Assembly (NCBI RefSeq): GCF_900104765.1
Contig: NZ_LT629737.1
Location: forward strand, 1,302,001 to 1,366,000
Direction: 5' to 3'
From: Gillisia sp. Hel1_33_143
GTDB taxonomy: Bacteria > Bacteroidota > Bacteroidia > Flavobacteriales > Flavobacteriaceae
DNA: 64,000 bases
This document shows positions 41,702 to 49,308 of this stretch, one piece after another; within the stretch, counting starts at the first letter, position 1; each line of letters opens with the position of its first letter. Both the position numbers and the translations under genes were made by a program. The notes beneath the pieces are model-generated. The model worked only from the letters and a program-made list of their open reading frames with translations, did not search any database and was not told the origin of the DNA.

Positions 41702-42391
41702 TTATAGGGAAGTAATAATAAGGTTTGGAGAGCCTTTATTGAATAAGATTCGGAATTGTAAAAGTGAGATCAGAAAATTCTGAAGACTATTAACTTTTTT
41801 TCCTGATCTGAAAAGAGCAAGAATCAGTTTTGTAATTTCTACTGAAATTCCTGTAAAGCAATTTCTAAAAAATGAGAGATCTTTAAAACCATCAAGATCA
41901 TTCAGTACTTTTAATTTTACAATCTCTGTATAAGTTTCGGTTAAAACCGCTTCCAGAAATTTGCAGAGTTTGGAAGATTGCCAGGGTAAATTTAGAAATG
42001 TTGCTGCATTAAATTTTGATCTTTCAAGACCCATTAAATAGAAACCTCCATCGGTAGAAGGTCCTATTACAACTTTACTTGCTTCTAATTGTGTTGCGGC
42101 AGCAATTAAATGAGATGTTGTAAGCTGTGGAGTATCATTTCCAATAGTAATTATACTAGTAAAACCATGATCAAATACCTCCTGAATTGCGTTTACAAAT
42201 CTACTCCCGAACGAATTTCCTTTTTGCTCTTTTTCAGTATAAAGAAAATAAGGCAATTCAGATCTTTGAACAGTTTTAAGTGTCTTATTATTTAGGACAT
42301 CAAATAATGCCTGACCTTTAGGAATAGCCTTTTGCATTTGCTCTTCCGCAGAAGAATTTGCAAATATCAAGACAGCAGTTTTTTTGGTCAT
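41702..42391 (-). CDS. DUF2064-type protein, copy B (divergent)
   Basis: A 229-residue paralogue of the protein at 33543-34157. ITIGNDTPQLTTSHLIAA and VVIGPSTDGGFYLMGL are clear DUF2064 motifs. The N-terminal KTRLA loop is absent: the protein starts AVLIFANSSAEEQMQKAIPKG. An extra C-terminal 50 residues (LILALFRSGKKVNSLQNFLI...) are basic and hydrophobic. The loss suggests altered nucleotide binding or a non-catalytic partner of copy A. It lies between ArsS (53 bp) and SusC (54 bp). Confidence 0.83.
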   Translation of the reverse strand: MTKKTAVLIFANSSAEEQMQKAIPKGQALFDVLNNKTLKTVQRSELPYFLYTEKEQKGNSFGSRFVNAIQEVFDHGFTSIITIGNDTPQLTTSHLIAAATQLEASKVVIGPSTDGGFYLMGLERSKFNAATFLNLPWQSSKLCKFLEAVLTETYTEIVKLKVLNDLDGFKDLSFFRNCFTGISVEITKLILALFRSGKKVNSLQNFLISLLQFRILFNKGSPNLIITSL

Positions 42392-42444
42392 TTAAAAAGA
42401 GGTGGCTTTATAAAACCTATTAGCGTTGTTCTATAATTTTTTGT

Positions 42445-43506
42445 TTAGTCTATAACTGTTCCTTGGCAACTGCTTCCGGCGCCTGCGGTACAACCATAAC
42501 AGTGTTGAGAAATGATGATGTTTCTGTCGTTAAGCAGATCTTCATTATACTCGCTAATATGCTTCACCTTACTATTTACTTTAAGATCTAACATCTGGTT
42601 GAAATCACAATCGTATAACCAGCCATCCCAACTAATAGAGATCGTATTGGTACACATAACATTTTCTACCGCTGCAGGATTATAGGCTTCTACCAAGGCA
42701 TACATGTAATCTTCATAATTTTCTGAAGCTATAAGGAACTCCAAAAATCTACTTATAGGAAGGTTGGTGATAGCAAATAAACTCCCAAAATCTATATTGA
42801 AATCTTCTTTTAAAGCTTCTTTAAAATCGCGTTCCATCGCTTCCTGATCTGTTGGTAAAAATGCTCCTGAAGGATTGTAGACCAAGTCTAATCTTAAACC
42901 GGTACCTTCTTGTGCATACCCAACTTCATTCAGCATTTGTAAAGCTTTGATGGATTTATCAAAAACGCCACTTCCACGCTGCTTGTCTGTTTTCTCTCTT
43001 TTATAATATGGTAAAGATGAAATTACATGGACATTGTGTTCTTTAAAGAATTCCGGAAGATCGTGGTATTTTTTGTTGGCAAGGATGATGGTAAGGTTAG
43101 ATCTCACAATAAAATCTTTGATACCTGCTTTAGAAGCTTCTTCAACAAACCATCTAAAATTTGGATTCATCTCTGGAGCTCCACCGGTAAGATCTAGCGT
43201 ATGAGCCCCGGTGGTTTTTATAACTTCCAAACACTGCTTCATGGTATCTACCGTCATGATCTCTTTTCTGTCCGGACCTGCATCCACATGGCAATGAGAA
43301 CATACCTGATTACACATATAACCAAGATTAAGCTGTAGGATCTCTAGTTTTTTAGGCTTTAGAGGAAAATGTCCTGTTTCGGCGATCTTATCTTTAAAAT
43401 AAGGCAGTTCGCCTTCACGAAATATTCCGTTGCTTAAAAATTTTAATTGATTGTCTGGACTGGATAGATCATCTTTTCTAGCCGACAACGATTTTAATAA
43501 GGTCAT
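42445..43506 (-). CDS. arsS: ArsS-type radical SAM / Cys-rich enzyme
   Basis: A 353-residue radical SAM enzyme. GYMCNQVCSHCHVDAGP carries the cluster cysteines (65, 69, 72), followed by LDLTGGAPEMNP (the GGE-like SAM motif) and VRSNLT. A Cys-rich C-terminal domain has YDCDF and QHCYGCTAGAGSSCQG, as in TIGR04167. ArsS joins a 5'-deoxyadenosyl group to a methylated arsenical, the first committed step of arsenosugar formation. The enzyme matches the family well, but the methyltransferase ArsM, which makes its substrate, is not in the window. Another heteroatom or acceptor is therefore possible. Confidence 0.88.
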   Translation of the reverse strand: MTLLKSLSARKDDLSSPDNQLKFLSNGIFREGELPYFKDKIAETGHFPLKPKKLEILQLNLGYMCNQVCSHCHVDAGPDRKEIMTVDTMKQCLEVIKTTGAHTLDLTGGAPEMNPNFRWFVEEASKAGIKDFIVRSNLTIILANKKYHDLPEFFKEHNVHVISSLPYYKREKTDKQRGSGVFDKSIKALQMLNEVGYAQEGTGLRLDLVYNPSGAFLPTDQEAMERDFKEALKEDFNIDFGSLFAITNLPISRFLEFLIASENYEDYMYALVEAYNPAAVENVMCTNTISISWDGWLYDCDFNQMLDLKVNSKVKHISEYNEDLLNDRNIIISQHCYGCTAGAGSSCQGTVID

Positions 43507-43565
43507 AGATATAAGTTCAATATATTATAATCTCGATCCAGCAAGAATTGAGATTTCAAGCCATC

Positions 43566-43901
43566 TTACATGCTTAATTTGTCATATTTATTCATCATTT
43601 GCACTCCGTGAACCAGGGTTGCTCCACCTTTAATGGCAGCACCAACATGAACAGCTTCCATCATTTCCTCTTTATTAATTCCTCTTTGAAGTCCGTCTTT
43701 TGTATAAGCGTCTATACAATAAGGGCATTGTACAACGTGCGAAACGGCTAAGGCAATGAGTGATTTCTCTCTTGCGGTTAGGGCTCCTTCTTCAAATACT
43801 TTTCCGTAATAATCAAAGAACTTGGTTCCTAATTCTTCATTCCATTCTGTAATTTTTCCAAATTTTCTAAGATCGGCTGGATCATAATAAGTTTTAGACA
43901 T
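43566..43901 (-). CDS. AhpD/CMD-family peroxidase-like protein of ArsS clusters
   Basis: A 111-residue carboxymuconolactone-decarboxylase/AhpD-fold protein. AREKSLIALAVSHVVQCPYCIDAYTKDGL gives the redox CxxC (Cys59, Cys62). The position four residues after the second Cys, His in AhpD, is Tyr66 here. NKEEMMEAVHVGAAIKGGATLVHG completes the fold. Small CMD proteins of this type accompany arsS in many genomes. It may reduce thiol- or peroxide-linked intermediates. It is the first gene of the twelve-gene operon, 59 bp before arsS. Confidence 0.87.
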   Translation of the reverse strand: MSKTYYDPADLRKFGKITEWNEELGTKFFDYYGKVFEEGALTAREKSLIALAVSHVVQCPYCIDAYTKDGLQRGINKEEMMEAVHVGAAIKGGATLVHGVQMMNKYDKLSM

Positions 43902-44202
43902 AATAAGTAAGGTTTGTATTTAGAATTAATCGCAAGTAATTATAATACTTACGAAACTGTGTCTGTTTTGGTTTTGCAGTAAATATATAAGTTAAAGAAA
44001 TGATTCATAATTTTAAGTAGTAATTATTTAAAATAATTAAGCTTTCTGTAGTTTTTTCTTATCAATTTTAAAATGTATAAGCTGAATATCAGAATATAAC
44101 CAAACTTAGAATTTAGGTCTTCACTTTAAAGGAATAAAAGTGTACTTACATTTAGTGTAGAAGTAGTTTGAAGATCGCTTTTTTACAGAGCGGCTTAAAT
44201 TT

Positions 44203-44235
44203 AAAAAGGCAACTATTTTAAATAGCTGCCTTTTG
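44203..44235. terminator. Bidirectional terminator-like hairpin
   Basis: AAAAAGGCA and TGCCTTTTG, with an inner ACTATTTTAAATAG segment, form a long stem flanked by A and T runs. On the minus strand it follows the small open frame at 44380-44487. Confidence 0.7.
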
Positions 44236-44379
44236 TTTCAAATTGAATATGATCATTTAATATTAAAAAAAAATGATCTAAAAAATGCTTTTATGCCTCC
44301 TGATTTTAAATGTCTAGATAAGTAGACATTTGTTTGTAAATGTAATTTAGGGGAAGTTTCAAAATTGATCTAACTAAGA

Positions 44380-44487
44380 TCAATTATCTTTATTGCGAAG
44401 CGTTCTCTTTATTTTTCGGAAAAAGAAAACAGTTAGAAAGACTACTAGTAGTACCTCAAACCCCATTAAATAATATAATATATTCAT
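44380..44487 (-). CDS. Possible small membrane protein (35 residues)
   Basis: An ATG-started frame encodes MNILYYLMG, a hydrophobic segment (FEVLLVVFLTVFFF) and a basic tail (RKIKRTLRNKDN), the layout of a one-span peptide with its C-terminus inside. A terminator hairpin lies 145 bp downstream. No homologue is recognised and no ribosome-binding site is evident, so the call rests on composition and context only. Confidence 0.35.
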   Translation of the reverse strand: MNILYYLMGFEVLLVVFLTVFFFRKIKRTLRNKDN

Positions 44488-44769
44488 GGTGTACAGTTTA
44501 ATTCAGAAAATAACAAATTGATCTTTGCTAATACTGATACCACAAATATCAATTTATTTTAAAGAGGGAGTTAACGTTATTAAAATTAAAATTGATAGTT
44601 TTAACAAAACTTTAAATTTTAATTATTTATCTTTTTTCGTATGGAGTAACGTTATACGAATTAAAGTTACCTCCAATGCTTCTATTTTAGTAGGTTTATT
44701 GTTTTTTAGAATTATCATCCCTTATTTTTACGTCTTTACGATAAAGATGGATAAGTTGTAAATTATTGT

Positions 44770-44777
44770 TAATTTTG
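44770..44777 (+). promoter_or_regulatory. -7 promoter element of the AraC-type gene
   Basis: TAATTTTG matches TAnnTTTG, 43 bp before the ATG at 44821. Confidence 0.55.
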
Positions 44778-44820
44778 TGGCTGGAACTCGCCAGAAATTT
44801 CAGTGAGTTTAAGTATTGTT

Positions 44821-45843
44821 ATGAGAATAGACGTTAAGACCTTACCTGTAGTAGAAATTCTTCAAGATATTTCAGAGCACTTAAATGCTCCTGTTGTAAA
44901 TGGAAGTGGAGAGCTCACTATTCATGTTCCAGAAGAATTTGGAGAAGGATATATTAGGGGCATCAGTTTTGATTGTGGTATGGGTATAGTTTCTTACAAT
45001 TGTAAGTTCTATCAGGATGTTTCTATTCATTTCTCTTTAAACACCGTTCATCCTCTTAAATTCATATTTTGCTCGGAAGGGCAGGTAGCTCATTCTTTTC
45101 AGGAAAGTGAAGAAGTTCACGAAATGGATGCTTATCAAAATATTATAGTTTCCAGTAGTGGATATAATGGGCATGTGCTTTATTTTAAGGCTAATGTGCA
45201 AACACATGTATCTAGTTTGGAAATTATTAGATCTCGTTTTTCTCACAGAACTAATTACGATTTTAGAGATCTAGATCCAACTCTTAAAGATCTGTTCAAA
45301 GATTCTGTTTCTAAAAATAAATTCTTCTATCAGGGTAACTACAGTATAAAAGCTGCAGATATTATGGAGGAGATGAATACACAAGATTACACAGGCTTTT
45401 TGAGATCTATTTTCTTAGAAGGGAAGTCTTTTCATATGTTGGTCATTCAGATCGCGCAATATCAAGATGATGAGGCCGAAGATAGATTACCAACCATTTT
45501 AAGAAAATCTGATATTCATAAGGTAGATTACGTAGCCAAACGTATTATGGGTGATCTTGCCAGTAATTTAACGGTAGAAAGTCTTGCCAAAGAGGCAGGG
45601 ACCAACGTTAATAAATTGCAGGAAGGCTTTAAGTATGTGTATGATCTTACGGTAAATAAATATATTCAGCATAAAAAATTAGAAGCAGCCAAGGAAATGC
45701 TAATGACAACAGAAAAGAACATTTCTGAGATAGTGATCGCTATTGGTTTAAATAACAGGAGTTATTTTTCTAAGATATTTAAAGAAAAATACGGGGTAAA
45801 TCCAAAATATTTCCTGAAAACACGAAAAACTACCAGCGTATAG
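44821..45843 (+). CDS. AraC-family transcriptional regulator
   Basis: A 340-residue protein from the ATG at 44821; a GTG 18 bp upstream is the alternative. The N-terminal 220 residues form an uncharacterised sensing part. The C-terminal 95 residues hold two helix-turn-helix units: DLASNLTVESLAKEAGTNVNKLQEGFKYVYDLTVNKYI, then NISEIVIAIGLNNRSYFSKIFKEKYGVNPKYF, the AraC signature. It is divergent from the ArsS operon across 0.9 kb and could regulate it, though nothing in the sequence proves that. The histidine kinase gene follows 100 bp later on the same strand. Confidence 0.9.
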   Translation: MRIDVKTLPVVEILQDISEHLNAPVVNGSGELTIHVPEEFGEGYIRGISFDCGMGIVSYNCKFYQDVSIHFSLNTVHPLKFIFCSEGQVAHSFQESEEVHEMDAYQNIIVSSSGYNGHVLYFKANVQTHVSSLEIIRSRFSHRTNYDFRDLDPTLKDLFKDSVSKNKFFYQGNYSIKAADIMEEMNTQDYTGFLRSIFLEGKSFHMLVIQIAQYQDDEAEDRLPTILRKSDIHKVDYVAKRIMGDLASNLTVESLAKEAGTNVNKLQEGFKYVYDLTVNKYIQHKKLEAAKEMLMTTEKNISEIVIAIGLNNRSYFSKIFKEKYGVNPKYFLKTRKTTSV

Positions 45844-45943
45844 GTAATAAGGTAGTATTATTTTGAAGTTAGTTATACGTGTAAATTAGATTCCACAAGC
45901 ATTACATTATCGCAGCTCAATTTTATAATTCATTGTCTATAGT

Positions 45944-47917
45944 ATGAATTCAACCTCCAGGCTCTTAAAGATTTTCACTAATTTTTTTAAGCGCCCACTT
46001 GTGGTTGCTATTTGTACAACGATCTTCTTTCTATCTATTGGGCTATTCGGTCTTTGGCAACGCTATCAGATCTTAAAAGAATCGGATACGCGAGAGATGA
46101 CCAATATCGTTAATCTTGTTGAGCAAAATATAAATCACTCTCTAAAAAACAGTTATTCTGTAGCCTTAAGTCTGGCGTTACTCATAGATGATTCTGGATC
46201 TGTTAATAATTTTTATGAAGTAGCTCCATCCCTAGTAGATGATAATCCCTTTATAGATGGAGTTCAAATGGTGCCCGGAGGTGTTATTCAGCAAGTATAT
46301 CCATTTGAAGAAAATAGGAGTGTTATTGGATATGATATCTTAAAAGACAGCAAAATAAATGCAGAAGCATATAAAGCTATACAATTACGTAAAATGTATT
46401 TTGCAGGTCCCTTTGAATTACGGCAGGGTGGATATGCAATTTTAGGGAGACTCCCTGTCTTTATTAAGAATAAGTTCTGGGGTTTTTCTGCTATTATTAT
46501 AAAGTTCGATAATCTATTAGATAAGTCGGGCATATTCCCATTGGTAGGGGATAAGTATAATTTTCAATTTTCCAAGATACAAAAGGGTACAGGAGAGGAG
46601 ATTGTTTATTCTCCAAACAAAGCGGAGCTAGATAGATCTTATTCACAAACAGTACTTTTGCCTGATGGCGACTGGAAATTCTACATATCTCCGGTAAACC
46701 GGAATGCAAATTTCTATATGCTTCTTCCTTTTTTGATCCTGGTGATCTTATCTTCTTTATTTTTAGGCTGGGCGATGTTTCAGCTATTAAAACAACCAGC
46801 AAGATTACAGGCGCTCGTTAATTCTCAGGCGGGAGAATTAATTAAAAGTGAATTGAAATTTAGGAGTATTTTTAATCAGGCTGCCATTGGCGTAGCGCTT
46901 TTAGATTCAAGTACCGGAAAGATCTTAGATGCCAATAAAAAATGCAGAGAACTTATAGGTTATAGTAAAGAAGAGATCTTAACCTTAGATTATATGCAGC
47001 TATCTTATCCGGAAGATCTACAGGAAGATATGCAAAACATGGAACGCTTAAGAGCCGGAGTATTTAAAGAATACACCATGAAGAAGCGTATTATAAGAAA
47101 AGATAAAGAGGTAGTTTGGATCAAACTTACGGTTTCGGCAATGTGGCATGAGGGAGAGTCTCCAACAACTCATGTTGCTATTGTGGAAGATATTACAGAA
47201 AAGAAGCAGGCAGAAACAGATCTTAAGCGTTCTTATCAAACGGTAATGGATCAAAACAGAAGATTGCTTAACTTTTCTTATATTGTTTCTCATAATTTGA
47301 GATCTCACTCCAGCAATTTTCAATCCATATTAAATTTATATGAGTATTCAGAGTCGGAAGAGGAGAAGATAAAATATATTGAGATGCTTTCTAACGTGGC
47401 AGATTCGCTTAATCAAACCTTGGTAGATCTAAATGATGTTACTTCTATACATTCTAATATAGATCTGGTAATAGAGCCAGTTTCTGTGCTTAAATATATA
47501 AACAGAACTTTAGATCTGTTAAAGTTCGAAATAGAGAAGAAGAATGCTGTTTATAATGTTAAGGTTCCTGAAGAGATGGTTGTAGACTTTAATGCGGCCT
47601 ATATGGAAAGTGTATTGCTTAACTTCTTATCTAATACGTTGAGGTATAGAAACAAAGCGGTTCCTTTAGAAGTAACTATTACCGGGAGAAAAGAAGGTGC
47701 CGGTTGGGTGTTGGAAATTGCAGATAACGGTATTGGTATAGATCTGGAAAAACATCGAGATAAACTCTTTGGATTGTATAAAACGTTCACCGGGAGATCT
47801 AATTCTAGGGGAGTGGGATTGTTTATCACAAAAAATCAATTGGATGCCATGGATGCTAAAATAAATGTAGAAAGCACTGTGGGAAAAGGTTCAAATTTTA
47901 AAGTGCATTTTAAATGA
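45944..47917 (+). CDS. CHASE-PAS sensor histidine kinase
   Basis: A 657-residue membrane kinase. A membrane segment (18-38) is followed by a periplasmic CHASE domain (VDDNPFIDGVQMVPGG, IGYDILKD, YFAGPFELRQGGYAI) and a second membrane segment (about 255-275). Then come a PAS domain (FRSIFNQAAIGVALLDSS, LIGYSKEEI) with a PAC tail, a dimerisation domain with phospho-acceptor His in IVSHNLRSH, and an ATPase domain (NFLSNTLRYR, IADNGIGID, GVGLFITKN). CHASE domains bind small extracellular ligands. It overlaps the receiver gene by 4 bp. Confidence 0.93.
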   Translation: MNSTSRLLKIFTNFFKRPLVVAICTTIFFLSIGLFGLWQRYQILKESDTREMTNIVNLVEQNINHSLKNSYSVALSLALLIDDSGSVNNFYEVAPSLVDDNPFIDGVQMVPGGVIQQVYPFEENRSVIGYDILKDSKINAEAYKAIQLRKMYFAGPFELRQGGYAILGRLPVFIKNKFWGFSAIIIKFDNLLDKSGIFPLVGDKYNFQFSKIQKGTGEEIVYSPNKAELDRSYSQTVLLPDGDWKFYISPVNRNANFYMLLPFLILVILSSLFLGWAMFQLLKQPARLQALVNSQAGELIKSELKFRSIFNQAAIGVALLDSSTGKILDANKKCRELIGYSKEEILTLDYMQLSYPEDLQEDMQNMERLRAGVFKEYTMKKRIIRKDKEVVWIKLTVSAMWHEGESPTTHVAIVEDITEKKQAETDLKRSYQTVMDQNRRLLNFSYIVSHNLRSHSSNFQSILNLYEYSESEEEKIKYIEMLSNVADSLNQTLVDLNDVTSIHSNIDLVIEPVSVLKYINRTLDLLKFEIEKKNAVYNVKVPEEMVVDFNAAYMESVLLNFLSNTLRYRNKAVPLEVTITGRKEGAGWVLEIADNGIGIDLEKHRDKLFGLYKTFTGRSNSRGVGLFITKNQLDAMDAKINVESTVGKGSNFKVHFK

Positions 47918-48300
47918 AAAAAGATATCTGTGTTATAGATGATGATATGATCTATCAGCTCATCATAAAAAAGATGATAAACCGCTCGTCTGCTTTTGGT
48001 GAGATCGTGGTGTATAGTCGTGCAGATATAGCGCTAGATTATTTTAAAAATTCAGAAGTTTCATTACCAACAGTGATCTTGTTAGATATAAATATGCCTG
48101 AAATGGATGGCTGGCAATTTCTGGAAGCACTTAAAGAATACAGACCTCAATTTGCAGAAGAAACCAAGATCTATATAGTTACTTCTTCTATAGCAACCTC
48201 AGATAAGTCGAAGGCAAATGCGATTCCGGAGATCTCCGGATTTCTAAGTAAACCCGTAAGCATTGCAAAGCTTAGAGAGCTTGGGGAAAATTTATATTAG
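47914..48300 (+). CDS. Single-domain response regulator
   Basis: A 128-residue receiver without an output domain. CVIDDD (acidic pocket), VILLDINMPEMDG (phospho-acceptor Asp), VTSSIATSD and LSKPVS (conserved Lys) are present. It is the cognate partner of the overlapping histidine kinase. With no DNA-binding part it must signal by protein contact or a phosphorelay. A terminator follows 44 bp downstream. Confidence 0.93.
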   Translation: MKKDICVIDDDMIYQLIIKKMINRSSAFGEIVVYSRADIALDYFKNSEVSLPTVILLDINMPEMDGWQFLEALKEYRPQFAEETKIYIVTSSIATSDKSKANAIPEISGFLSKPVSIAKLRELGENLY

Positions 48301-48343
48301 TAGATATTCCTTCTTTAATCAAATTCCTCAATCTCTATAAATT

Positions 48344-48378
48344 AAAAAAACCCCAAGACAAATGTCTAGGGGTTTTTA
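48344..48378. terminator. Bidirectional terminator
   Basis: AAAAACCCC and GGGGTTTTT form the stem, with an inner AGAC/GTCT pairing. It separates the receiver gene from the convergent tRNA-Phe. Confidence 0.85.
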
Positions 48379-48381
48379 AGG

Positions 48382-48454
48382 TGGTGCCTCCAGGAATCGA
48401 ACCAGGGACACAAGGATTTTCAGTCCTTTGCTCTACCAACTGAGCTAAGGCACC
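48382..48454 (-). tRNA. tRNA-Phe (anticodon GAA)
   Basis: A 73-nt cloverleaf. The acceptor GGTGCCT pairs with AGGCACC, the D-arm is present, and the anticodon arm AAGGA-CTGAAAA-TCCTT gives GAA. The T-arm is CCTGG-TTCGATT-CCTGG, and the discriminator is A. CCA is not encoded. Confidence 0.97.
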
Positions 48455-48576
48455 AGTTGCTTTAAAAACTTGTAGTAAGCCTCTCAATCGGGTGCAAATA
48501 TAATTTCAATTTTACTTTCTCACAAATGAAATTTTAAAAAAATGCTTTTGTAACTTCGTTTTTTTTAATAAAACCT

Positions 48577-49308
48577 ATGAATCTAGTCGTCGATATTGGA
48601 AATACGTTGGTCAAAATGGCTGTATTTCAGCAAAGTAAATTCATCACAAAAAAAATTTGTCTCAAACAAGATTTTTTAAAAAATTTTGAAGAAATAATTC
48701 AAAAGTACCCTCAAACTATCAAATGTATGGTCTCTTCGGTAGCTAAAACCTCTCCAAAGTGGCTTCAAAAGATCGAGGAAACGCTAGATCTCACTATTCT
48801 TACTCCCGAGCTTCCAAAAGTCTTTACGAACCTTTATGCTACTCCTTCAACTCTGGGAAATGATAGAACAGCGCTGGTGTCTGCAGCATCTTTTCAATAT
48901 CCAAAGCAAAATGTGTTAATTATTGATGCCGGCACGTGTATCACATTCGATTTTATTACCAGCAAAAATGAATATTTTGGAGGTGCGATTTCTCCCGGAT
49001 TGCAAATGAGATATAATGCGTTAAATACGTTTACTCAAAATTTGCCGTTATTAGAACCAGAAGAAGATGTAGCACTTATTGGTAATTCCACTAAAAATAG
49101 CATGCATTCTGGTGTTATTGTGGGAATTACAGCTGAAATTGATGGGGTGATAAATGCCTATAGTGCTCAGTATAAAGATTTAACAATTATTTTGACAGGC
49201 GGAGATGCACAATTTTTGTGTAAACGATTAAAAAATAGCATCTTTGCGAACTCTAATTTCCTCCTCGAAGGATTGAATTATATTTTAGAATTTAATAAAT
49301 CTCAATGA
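48577..49308 (+). CDS. coaX: Type III pantothenate kinase
   Basis: A 243-residue cytosolic enzyme that phosphorylates pantothenate, the first step of coenzyme A synthesis. The ASKHA-fold motifs are visible: LVVDIGNTLVKMAVF (phosphate 1), LGNDRTALVSAA, LIIDAGTCITFDFI (phosphate 2), GGAISPGLQMRYNAL, and ILTGGDAQFL (adenosine). The ATG is the natural start. The next gene overlaps by 4 bp, opening a conserved flavobacterial run of cell-envelope genes. Confidence 0.95.
   Translation: MNLVVDIGNTLVKMAVFQQSKFITKKICLKQDFLKNFEEIIQKYPQTIKCMVSSVAKTSPKWLQKIEETLDLTILTPELPKVFTNLYATPSTLGNDRTALVSAASFQYPKQNVLIIDAGTCITFDFITSKNEYFGGAISPGLQMRYNALNTFTQNLPLLEPEEDVALIGNSTKNSMHSGVIVGITAEIDGVINAYSAQYKDLTIILTGGDAQFLCKRLKNSIFANSNFLLEGLNYILEFNKSQ

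Larger units (their letters stand above)
43902..44769. other. Gene-poor 0.87-kb intergenic region
   Basis: AT-rich sequence between the ArsS operon and the divergent AraC-type gene. It should contain the promoter of the ArsS operon near 43,910-43,990; no perfect TAnnTTTG element was fixed there. A strong hairpin lies at 44203-44235, a possible 35-residue membrane peptide at 44380-44487, and a short hairpin GATCTAACTAAGATC near 44368. An open frame at 44525-44761 is low-complexity and judged not to be a gene. Confidence 0.6.

Noticed and set aside
44525-44761. 78-residue plus-strand frame
   Set aside because: AT-driven low-complexity sequence with no start context, running into the promoter of the AraC-type gene.
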